A DNA stretch of 31,782 nt, taken from NCBI GenBank assembly GCA_018398765.1, contig JAHBMJ010000872.1, positions 1 through 31,782 on the forward strand, given 5' to 3'. The DNA is from Chromera velia (lineage: Eukaryota; Sar; Chromeraceae). Made by a program: the position numbers and the translations under genes. Shown in pieces: positions 22,801 to 31,782 of this stretch; the stretch's first letter is position 1, and each line of letters begins with the position of its first letter. The notes under the pieces were generated by a model. It searched no databases. It was not told where the DNA came from and saw only the letters and a program-made list of their open reading frames with translations.

Positions 22801-23812
22801 CAGAATAAACGCAAAAAAGCGAGGCAAGAAGGGGCAGAATTGGGCCTTTTCACTGGTGCATGCAGGACTTCTCATTGTTCTTGTCCGCCTTTCATTGGTA
22901 CTTCGGGTTTCTTTTCGCAGCTTTCTTGAGAGACAGAAAAAACCAAAAGAGGGAGAGATCACACGGGATCTAGAAGACCCGCATGAAAGGAACGAACGAA
23001 ACCAGAAAGGACACCAAGGACGAAAAAGAGAGCCTCCTGAGGCATGCAAGAGGAAAGGATAGCCAGAGACAAGAAGCATACATAGTCAGCTTGAAGAATG
23101 CAGGGATCCTTTTCTTTTCTTCTCTCGCTCTTCTCTTCTTTTCTTTTCTATTCAACTGACTGACCGAAAAAGTGCCTCATCGTATATACCCAGTTTAGCA
23201 TATGAATTCACCGTCTGCAATCCACAGGGTGGCATGAAGATTGTCCAACAGTCATCGGAAAGCGAGGACAATAGCTAAGTTTGACTCTTTCCCCCTGGGC
23301 CGAGTTGGATTGCAGGGGCGCACAGAAGCAAACCGGCATGAAAAAGGACTTTGAGGGGGCAGAGACCGGGCTGATCCAAACCAAAGGCAAGAGAGGTAAG
23401 GAAAAAGCCGAATCGACCTCAAGTGGCCAGAAGAGCAAAAATGTGGAAATCATCATTCCAGAAAACAACACAGATTATTATTGTTATTATCTACGACAAA
23501 CGCAGACAGCCAGATGTCGAGAAGACATCACACCGACTGACCGACTGACCAGAGCAACATGAAGAGGTTCCAGTTCGTCGATGTGCTCGGTCAGTTTTTT
23601 CCCAATCGCCTGCACCGACGGGGCCCCGTACAAGAAGAAACTGAAATGCGAATTCTCATACCACAAAAAGGCTCTGAAAGACGTGCAGAAGAAGGAAAGC
23701 CACAAGAAGCGCAAAAGGAAGGGAATCAAACGTCGCTCTGCATGCCAGCTCACTGACAGGAAACGAAGTTGACATGACTCACTTCAAACAGCTCCGCATC
23801 AACGAAGTCCAA

Positions 23813-23865
<53 letters not shown>

Positions 23866-23886
23866 GCGCACACACACACACACACA

Positions 23887-23922
<36 letters not shown>

Positions 23923-26900
23923 GACACACACACACACAGGCAGAGAGAGAGAGAGACAAATAGACAGAGGGAAGACGAAGAGAGGCTGGTGCTGCAATTG
24001 CACTCAATGAAGGCAATTTGACTTGCAGGAGGGTCATTTTACTCGCACAATCGATACCAAGTAATCAATCTACTGCCCAACATGAAGAACAGGTGCAACT
24101 TATCTTTTCCGTCCCTGCACGGAAGTGACTTCAAAAAGAGAGAGAAAGATCATGAATTCAGCCATCTGTGTTGACTGATCCCACCGCTCGACCTGCTTCT
24201 CTGCTTTTTGGACCCCCGGCTCCCTCTCAGGAAGAAAGCAAAGTCTCTTTTCGCTTCTTCTGTTAGACAATCGCCGACAAACATCGACAAACATCATACT
24301 GACAGAAATACACCCACGGACTGACAGAAACCACTGCATTCTTCTGCCCTTCTTGTCTTTTCATTCCCTTGCTTTCTTTGTGACGCCTAGGCTTGACGAT
24401 TGTATTAATAGAATGAGGTACAGGATCGATAAGTCCCTCTTACAGGCAACAGAAAACACCCAAATGATTTTCACGGAGCCATAGAACATGACAGAGATTT
24501 GCATTGACTCAAAACACCCTCTCGTGATGCTCGTCTCTGTGTCTCTTTCTCACCTACCTTGCTCCTGCATTCAGCACGTGCGTGCTTTCGTGCACGCTTA
24601 GAGCCTTCACTCTGCTCCGGAGCTGCAGACAAACAGACGCCGGGAGGGACATCCTTTGCAGAAACGAATCCGGAGGGAAGAAGGGAGAGCTTCGCTTGAA
24701 GGGAAAAGATTTGTTATTCTGTCGCTCCACAGGGGATCGGAAAGCAAACAAAGAACGACAAATAAGCAGAAACAGAAACAGACAGCCCTCTTTGACTGGC
24801 GGCCTGACCGTGGCACAAAGACGCTCCAACGTGTCGACGTCGCGCCACCCGACTTTGCCCAATGCATGCACTGCAGAGAGGGGACAGAAAGAAGAGGAGG
24901 GCAACAACCAGGCAGGTGAAAATGCAGCCAGGAAGAAACCTCCTATACAACCAACCGGTATATTGCAGCGATCATTCATCGACATATTCTGATAATGTTT
25001 TCTTTTTGCCTCCGCCTCACATCTCCCCACGCTCCTGTCCGTCCAGACGTTTTTGTTCCTCCTCTTCTCATGTCATTCCACAGCTCCACACCAAAGAGCG
25101 GCAACACGACAGACAAACAGAGAGACTGACTGACTGACAGAATGCCACCAGGTCTCTGTCCTCAAGGGAGAGCCTGAAGGCAGGCAGGCAGACAGGCACA
25201 AAGGGACAGCAAAAGCCACCACCCACCAACGACATCACAACAATGAGGGGTGTTCACTCATACAGTCTCCATTGGGCGGGAGATGTATATGGGACAGAGA
25301 GAGTCTCAAGAAAATCTTGGGAAGGAAGGAAGGAAGGAAGGAGGGAAACAAGAGGCCCCTTTGCCACCCCAGAATGCACGAAAGATGGGATCGAATAAGC
25401 AAAACACGTATTAATATATACAAGCAAATTCGCCAAAATGAATCAACGCCAAGCCAAGCCACGCAGAGGAAGGAACCACTCGACTGCCCCCCACCTCTGG
25501 TCTTCCATTGCATCCACCAATCGTTTCCAAAAGGCGACTTTGGTGAAACCTGCATACGTTCATCGACAGACAGAAGCAGGCAAATAAACACATGCAGGCA
25601 AGACCTCACCAGCAATAGCACCAGCAAAACGAGACCCCCCAAAAAAGGAAGGAGCACAGGAGAAAACACATGGCAGAAAGGGCAGACGCAAACAAGGAGA
25701 AAACACATGGCAGAAAGGGCAGACGCAAACAAGCTACATAAATCACTTCGTACAGGGTATCGTGAGCCAGTGCCTTGCAAAGCATGTGGACAGAGCAACG
25801 AAAGCAAAAGAGAAGCTTCTCCCCCAGAGTTCGCATGCAGAAAGTTCAGTGGAGCAGCGTCAACGTTACGTCTTGAAGACAGCCATAAGCAAGGACAGAA
25901 GCAGAGCAAAAGGAAGAAAGGGGGGGGGAGGAGAGAGAGAAAAGCTTACCGACGCGGGCGAAAGAACGCGCAACAATACTCAGCTCCTGAAGAACAAGAG
26001 AGGGGCAGAAAGGTCAGGTATGAGGCACTAAAGTGAGAAGGAAAAGGAACAGAGGGAAAAACTAGAGGGCAAGGGGCAGAGAGAAACACGAGGAGGAAAA
26101 GGGATCGACGGAGAATGACCACACCGCCCAAGGCACTGTCACACACACTCGATCGCCTATTTTTCTTCATGTTCGCCCGCAAAATTTCTCACCAAAGTCT
26201 TTGACTGGAGAACAGGCAGAAATCACGAACAGATGAACGGACTCACATAAGGTCGGAACTCGTCAAGGCGGGCCGCCACTTCGTCAGCTGCAGATATTTT
26301 ATAGTTCGTTCCTTTGGTTAGACGGAGAGGTGGAGGAAGTCTGAAGTAGTTACTGAACGGGAAATGGGTTCTGTTTGTCCGACTAGGGTGTGGAGATACA
26401 GGAGGCAGCAAAGTCGTCTGATTGCTTCATGTCTTTCCTCAACATACATGAGAGTGCATTCCTCCCCTCAGGCTGCGGCAGAGAGATCCAATCCGCAGGC
26501 GAGGTTCAAGTGTGTCCCTCCTTCTTTTGGACATATAAGAGGAACACCGAAAAATGATGCGTAGACGACAGCAGAAACCACGACACCTTTTTTCATTTCT
26601 CAGTCTCAGTTTCCTTCGCCAGTTTTCTGTTTGAGAAGACTGGGCGATCGTTTCTCATCCCATTCCATTCGCAGATCCAGTCAGTAGCACGCATGCATGG
26701 ACATCTCTTTCGTATTTCTTCGGGAGTCCCTAGCTCTCACTTTTCCTCTTCAAGCACTCTCTCGTCCATCCTCCATTCCATTCCTGTTCCCGTTTCTTAA
26801 GTAGAACGTCACGGCAAGAGGAAGGGATGAGCCCGTATTTCGGTTCATTTTCTGTTTTCCCCGTCACTCTTCACTTGCACTCTTATGAATCTATCTTTGC

Positions 26901-29642
26901 CTTCCTCCTCCCCCGCCCCCCCGGCCCTCCTATTCCTCACCCAGGTCATCAAAGAAGACAGGGTCCCGAAAGTCCAGTTTTGCAAAGGAGAAGGCAACGG
27001 ATGCTGCAGAAACAAAACGGAGGAAATGGAAAGAAAGGCAACAAATGGAATGAAAAAATGCAAAACGAAGAAAGAATACATGAGGGGGGGGCAAGCGTGC
27101 GCGGAAGATGTACGCGTATGGAATTAATTCAGTGGCCAAGAAGAAAGAATGATGAAATAAATCAAAAAAATCTTTTGATCCTTTCATGCTTTCTCAGTTT
27201 TTCCCAACCCCCACCTCTCTCCCTCTTCTTGCCCGTCCGGCCCCTTCCCTACCCCTTAAGCCATTTCATCTCTCCTTGCATGACGCACTCGGTCACTCAT
27301 TCACTCACTCACTTACCTACTGATTTACCAACTCCCTCCCTCCCTCACGAATTGACTGACTGAGTTCTCGACTCGAGAAATACGGCAGCTTGTGTGGCAT
27401 CTCTTCCGACAGCCTTCTGAACAGTCGCTTGGACCCGAAGTTGAAATGGGCAAATCCCCGGCCTGAATTGATTGAAGGAATGCATTTGCGCAAGCAACTC
27501 CATGCACCTCCATGTGAACCACCACTTATGAGCAGAAGACAAAATACAGGAGAGAAAAGCAGAAACAGCATCGATAAGGAAAATCGATGCTAGATGTTCG
27601 TACGGAAGGAAGACTGCCGCTGCACCGAAGGGCTCAAGATCGATTCACTAAGATGTCCATCTGCTCATGCATATTTTGAACCACCCACAGCTTCAGAGGG
27701 TCGAAAGAGGCCATCACACGAGTAGGCTGTCTGCCCTACATCTTGAGAAAGTATTGATTCCATTCTTCCCGGCGTCATCCTGCCAAACTCGTTTTGGCTC
27801 ACTCGACTGCTCTATGATTGTATTGTATCAAGCGGAAAAGATGGGGTCCTTTCAGTCCGACTGACTGACTGACTGACTGACTGACTGACAGATCATTCCA
27901 AATTCGAGCGGCAGCGCTTCAGAGAGTCTCGCAGGAATGTGCTGTGCGAAGGCTTCGAGCATTCCGTCGTGTCGGAAATTTGTCTGATCGACAGAAACAT
28001 ACACAGAGACAGAGAGCCAGAGTCTCTGTTTCTTTTTTTTCTCCCTCCTCTTTACGCACACAGCAGGTAAATAGACAGAAATGCAGAAGGGCGAGCAAAC
28101 AGGCGAAAGGGATCAGCACACAGAAATGAAAGAACGATTTCATTTCCATCCTTCTGCTTCCTAAACTTGACGCATGAAAGAGGGCAAAGCAGCAGACGAA
28201 CAGACAGGCAGAGGCAACGAATGATTTTCCACTCTTCTGCTCTTTCTTCCAATTGATGAAGAGATCTCCAACGAACAGAACGGCACAGGACGGCAAAAGA
28301 CTAGATATCAAATCGGCAATCAGACAGCGAGCTGCTTTTCTGTCCGTCTTTCAATTTTAATTCTGAGGGACCCCGTCTTCATAGACTTTTGCTCTAACCA
28401 ACCCCCCACCCCCCACCCCCCAAAATCGGATACTCGTACATACCTCCAACTCCTCCAGCCTTCGAAAGAGCACCAGTCCATCAACAAAGGGTGTGAACAA
28501 AAATAAATTCAGATCTGTGTCAGGGTGTAGAGGACGAAGGACGGCAAGAACATCAAAATGTATGGCACTCTCTGTTATTTTACACAACGTATGAATAAAA
28601 AGAAATGAGACGGGGGGGCCGAAAAAGAAAGACGGACCCTCTCCATTGAATTCAAAAGCAAAGCGAACTGTTTTGTCTCCAGTCCTGGCGCAAGCTTGAC
28701 CGCCCTTTCTGCAGACAGCAGTACAAGGACAGATTGACACATTCAATTTCGCACAGAGCAAACATGCATGCAGACAGACAGTCTGTCCACTCGCCGAAGA
28801 GAGCGTTTATTGGAAGAGGACATTCAGTCAGTCAATCAGTCGAGGGGGGCACCATTCATTCAAGCTCCTCATTCAACACCGGCAGCCGCCTGAGGGCACG
28901 CAACACAAACAAGGAAAGAATGCAAGAAGCACACCCACCCACCCACCCACTCACCCGCATAGCGTCTGAGGAGGTCTTCCTCCTCGTACCCGAACCGGAC
29001 CATCCGGTTGGCTAGGAGGGCGAGTTTCTTTCCCCCGATAGCTTCTGCATGGACATGAACGAAGGCGCGTTTCTTTGTTTTGTGTTGCTTGCCTGTCTAG
29101 AGAGAGAAACGTCTCCGTCGTACAGAGTCAAGGAGAGAGTCTTGTAATGCGAAAGCCTACTCGAGGAAGAAAGGAGAGAAGGATAAACGAAAGGGGCCAG
29201 CACGAAGAAAGACATGTAAGGATATGTAAGGAAACCGGGGGAAATCAGGGAAGTCAAGTTTTCCTGCGTATTTCCGTCTCTCTTTCCCTCCTCGCTTTTC
29301 CGGGACGAGGCGGAGGAGAGTCAATCCCATGCACCCCCCATCCCCCGCACGCTCACCCGGGGTATAGAGGTCCCTCTTCATCAGGTGGTCTATGGTCTCT
29401 GACATTCTGTTGTGTCTGAACGGATTCCACACCAGAGGCTCGTAGGAGTAACGTTTGCCCTTCTTCTTTCGGGGATAGGGGCTCGTGCCTTTGTGCTTGG
29501 ATGGCTTCTTCCTCTGTCTCTTAAACCCCCTCTTCTGAATCATCAAGGGGGAAGAGGAACAAACACGAAAAAGCCCGAGGGATTCGGACCCGTCTGGGCG
29601 TCTTCGAAGTAGTGAAAGCGCGAAGGGAACTGAGAAAAACAT
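16237..29642 (-). CDS. Mitochondrion-targeted helical-repeat (HPR/FASTK-like) protein, 25 exons, 1039 aa
   Basis: Exons (minus): 29642-29357, 29092-28955, 28571-28444, 27983-27890, 27462-27361, 27003-26941, 26287-26247, 25986-25950, 25549-25495, 25173-25139, 24870-24809, 24622-24558, 23813-23783, 23609-23550, 23214-23165, 22796-22705, 22229-22132, 21926-21861, 21636-21594, 21064-20991, 19396-19259, 18780-17946, 17571-17534, 17003-16836, 16557-16237. All borders are GT-AG and all phases fit; the total is 3120 nt. Residues 1-50 look like a mitochondrial presequence (MFFSVPFALSLLRRRP, then Lys/Arg-rich). From about residue 140 to 540 there are about ten helical hairpins of 35-40 residues, with signatures such as ELSIVARSFARVG, RDLVAFLHALGKVG, VALTVNSYAKLGIYDEALF and GIALILSSFGK. 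The pattern matches heptatricopeptide/FASTK-type repeats of organelle RNA-binding proteins. The last ~450 residues are acidic and disordered; no RAP domain is seen. The likely role is organellar RNA stability, processing or rRNA assembly (inference). The exon 17 acceptor (AAAAG) and the 3' end are the least certain. An alternative last exon with a stop at 17716-17718 is possible. Confidence 0.78.
18856..19023. repeat. 42-bp minisatellite, 4 copies
   Basis: Four nearly identical 42-bp units begin at 18856, 18898, 18940 and 18982, each starting GCAGAGAACCGCCA. Only single-base differences separate them. Because 42 is a multiple of 3, the array stays open in several frames and gives false 14-residue protein repeats on both strands. 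It lies in intron 21 of the helical-repeat gene. Confidence 0.92.
19508..20970. repeat. 1.46-kb GACA/GAGACA satellite-like array within intron 20
   Basis: The left 400 bp are mostly plain GACA. The right 1 kb is a mixture of GACA, GAGACA, GAAAGA and AGAGAGATATACAGACAG blocks. The right part also repeats at a larger scale: a segment starting near GATCTACAGACAG at 20248 recurs at 20659, a period of 411 bp. The array lies between exon 20 (ends 20991) and exon 21 (starts 19396) of the minus-strand gene, so it is transcribed as a UCUG/UGUC-rich intron. The very long Leu/Ser/Cys/Val frames here are repeat artefacts. Confidence 0.92.
23816..23938. repeat. (CA)n/(CG)n microsatellite against an acceptor
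   Basis: On the sense (minus) strand of the helical-repeat gene this is a (GT)n run broken by a (CG)n core, ending directly in GTGCAG, the acceptor of exon 13 (23813-23783). The CG core (about 23851-23870) could adopt Z-DNA. Confidence 0.88.
25659..25732. repeat. Perfect 37-bp tandem duplication in intron 8
   Basis: The units 25659-25695 and 25696-25732 are identical, each starting GGAGAAAACACATGGCAGAA. They lie in the intron between exons 8 and 9 of the minus-strand gene. Identity of the copies indicates a recent event. Confidence 0.92.
27859..27889. repeat. (GACT)n microsatellite that begins at a splice donor
   Basis: On the sense strand, exon 4 of the helical-repeat gene ends at 27890 and is followed by GTCAGTCAGTCAGTC... 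The donor hexamer GTCAGT is itself the first repeat unit. Confidence 0.85.
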
Positions 29643-30340
29643 GATACGACGGTACTTTCAGCTCTCATCAAAGGGTAGACGGCCCCTTCAAGGAGAACGA
29701 GATTGGCAGTAACACCACCAGCATGGATGTAGGAGGGCGAACATTCCAACAGACAACTGCTCTACGGCATCTGTAAAACCCCATGCAGGGTACATGTAGT
29801 AGAGACATGAGGTCAGGTGTCATGTGGACACTCGGGTGCCGTGGATCCCCGTGATCCAGTCGAAAGTAATAGGGGCCAACCCGATCAAGACCCCCCAGCT
29901 CAATGGCTAATTGAACGGGGAGACGGGAGGAGACGGCGAACTGCGTTCATGAGCCGCGTCTCCATGCATGCATGCATGCACATGCATGCACGCGCATGCA
30001 TGCTGGCCGCGTCTCCTCGCTCCGTGCATCAATTCTCTTTGCGTGTCCATGCAGCATGCAGATAGCATGCAGATTGAGCCAGTGACAGCCATATCCTCAT
30101 ATATCCTCAGCCTGAATCAGTCAGCCCCTTGAATTCAACTTATATTATATTATGCAGCGCTGCCACCTAGTGCCAGGTACTACCAGGTCTGAGACAGTCT
30201 TTGCTTGAAGTGAGTTGGTTGACGTAGAACTGGGTATTAGTATCCATTCCTGTCTTCCGAAGTCCAGTCTGTTTCCAGGCGCTGGCCTTTCTCTGGTCTC
30301 AATAAAGTCAGGGCAGCGCACGGAATCTGTCCAACACCAG
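29643..30340. promoter_or_regulatory. Divergent promoter interval with GAGACG and TGCATGC clusters
   Basis: This interval separates the start codon of the minus-strand helical-repeat gene from the first recognisable exon of the plus-strand CW gene. GAGACG occurs at 29920 and 29930 on the plus strand and, inverted (CGTCTC), at 29957 and 30010. Between and beside them lies a TGCATGC array (29963-30003, with further GCATGC to 30070). GAGACG-core elements are known promoter motifs in Toxoplasma, and TGCATGC is a known AP2-factor site in Apicomplexa. Their function here is inference. The first exon or exons of the CW gene may also lie here; I could not define them. Confidence 0.55.
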
Positions 30341-31544
30341 GCCCTAGCTGACTGGGTTGAGTCTGCTCGTTGCAAGAGGTGGAGGCGGTTGCTTTACTGT
30401 GTGCCGGCTTCAGGCAAGTGGGTGTGCGAACGTAACCTTGGCATTTGTCACAACAGTTGCGACATCGCGGAACGTCAGTCTCCTCCCTGAAGTTCCCCGT
30501 GCTTGCCAGCATTCGCCCTCATACTGATGCAGCTATTACCCTGTTCTCACTCCTTCTCAAATCTGTGTGCAGAGGAAGAGGGGACTGCGGACACGGAATT
30601 TGAGATCTGTCTGTGGGCGGCAGAAGTGCTGAAGAATAATAGGCAGTTCTCAAAAGAAGTGAGCATCCACCAACGCCCCCCCTTCCCTGGAAGAAGTGAT
30701 TTTGGAGTGCTGTGAAACAGCCGTTCGTGAACTTCGAATCGGTTGTTCCAATCCGTACCCCGATGAAAAATATCTCAGGAAGTACCATAGGTGCGCTGAA
30801 GCAAACCGGGGGGGGAAGCGGACTTCGAAGACTGCCCCAAAGGCTGGAATCCGATATTTTATTCAGTCCGCATCTTCCTTCCAGAAGTCATCCAGAGTTG
30901 CTGCATCCTCAGCAGCTCGGCAGGCCAGCCAGCCCGCTTTGGAGAGCACTTCAATGAGCACCGCAAATTTCCAGCCACCCCCTGTGATCCCAAGGCGGTT
31001 GGTCCCCTTCGGCCCGAAGGTCTCCAGATCATCCGATCAGCACGTCCACTTCACACACGCCGGCATGGGAAAGGCATCAGCTCACCAGAGAGAGGGGAGA
31101 GGCATCAACAAAAGAAAATGGTTTCCCATAGCCGTACACTCTGGAGAACATTTTGGGTAGGTTGGTTGGTTGGCTGGTTTGATTGCTGTGCTTTTGTCAA
31201 TTGTTTCTCTGGGTGCCTTTTTCTTTCACAATTTATTTTACTCTTCATAGTCTTTCCTGCTGCCTCGGCTGGTGTGCCTTTATGTATGCCCGTGTTTCTG
31301 TTTTTGGGGGCGCAACCGCTCGTCATTTGAATCTCATTTTTTCGTTTTCAGGCTCCTTAAAAATGTCGTTCTCATTCGTGTCGTGCTATCTTTTCCTGCT
31401 GCTTGCTCTTCCATTTCTGCATCCGTTTCTTCTCCGTCAGACTCTCTCCCCCGTTGCATGCATGCATGCAGGGTCGAGGGTGCCGAGTCTATCAAGAAGA
31501 AGACAAAAGACCGCAGGGGACGCATTCAGGCTAACACAGAGACA
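30341..31544 (+). CDS. CW-type zinc finger protein, partial (5' exons unresolved, 3' beyond the window)
   Basis: Exons seen are about 30341-30473, 30573-30658, about 30696-31156, and 31472-31544, after which the gene leaves the window. The first encodes DWVESARCKRWRRL, then GKWVCERN and HNSCDIAE, which matches the CW domain (W-V-x-C-x-x-C-x-K-W-R, then W-x-C-x-x-N, then C-x-x-P-E). CW fingers bind the histone H3 tail, often methylated Lys4, using the Trp residues. Three of the four zinc cysteines are present; the first is Ser (codon TCT). The donor GAAC|GTCAGT and acceptor GTGCAG| join in phase to QEEGTADTEF and a helical stretch. The exon 31156|GTAGGT to 31472 junction is also in phase. Between 30658 and 30696 the frame is not resolved by GT-AG splicing. 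The remaining sequence is basic and disordered. I do not know the full architecture. Confidence 0.6.
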
Positions 31545-31650
31545 GTGAGTCGGTGACTGCATTTGGAGAAACGCTTGGAAGCCCTCTGAACTGCTTGCTT
31601 TAATTCTGCGTGGGTGCGGGTGCGGGTGAGAGTCTCTCTGTCTGTCTGTC

Positions 31651-31715
31651 TCTCTCTCTCTCACACACACACACACACTCTGTGTGTGTGTGTGTGTGTG
31701 TGTGCCTGTGTGTGC

Positions 31716-31782
<67 letters not shown>
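31651..31782. repeat. TC, CA and TG microsatellites at the right edge
   Basis: A short (TC)n is followed by (CA)n (31662-31678) and then (TG)n to the end of the window. The CA and TG runs are inverted copies of each other separated by only a few bases, so they can form a hairpin. The array lies in an intron of the CW gene or in its 3' part. Confidence 0.85.

Overview
The window is nuclear DNA from a protist with intron-rich genes. The coding regions are split by many GT-AG introns, the proteins carry long low-complexity stretches, and microsatellites (TC, GA, CA/CG, GACA, GAAA, TG) are abundant. Clusters of TGCATGC and GAGACG in a promoter-like gap recall apicomplexan promoters, and a helical-repeat organelle protein of a type expanded in that lineage is present. 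My best guess is an alveolate, perhaps a chromerid such as Chromera. This is inference; no rRNA or marker gene is present to settle it.

Layout. (1) 1-416, minus strand: the start of an unidentified ORF that runs off the left edge. (2) 417-3091: no gene that I can support. (3) 3092-5344, minus: a three-exon gene for a 473-residue acidic, low-complexity protein with two KEN boxes and two RR-x-x-R...P...Y motifs. (4) 5345-6091: a divergent promoter interval. (5) 6092-11500, plus: a five-exon XRN-family 5'-3' exoribonuclease of about 1232 residues with all seven acidic metal ligands. (6) 11501-16236: a gene-poor, AT-rich interval with a GAAA repeat block, a UUCG hairpin, a dispersed repeat, and a relic of a MAPK/CDK-type kinase C-lobe with an in-frame stop. 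(7) 16237-29642, minus: a 25-exon gene, reconstructed by hand with every splice phase consistent, for a 1039-residue protein with a mitochondrial-type presequence and about ten helical-hairpin repeats of the heptatricopeptide/FASTK-like class. It was hidden because most of its repeat exons are only 31-138 nt long and its introns are full of microsatellites. (8) 29643-30340: a second divergent promoter interval with four GAGACG sites and a TGCATGC cluster. (9) 30341 to the right edge, plus: part of a gene with a CW-type zinc finger in which the first zinc cysteine is serine.

The genes form two head-to-head pairs: acidic protein with XRN, and helical-repeat protein with CW protein. Two touch RNA metabolism (RNA decay; probably organellar RNA binding) and one probably touches chromatin (CW finger). 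I see no evidence that they form one pathway. The features most worth a second look are the helical-repeat gene, the unusual use of GTCAGT splice donors that grade into GTCA microsatellites, the stacked AG|GT sites inside an XRN intron, a 37-nt frame-breaking segment in the CW gene, and the kinase relic.
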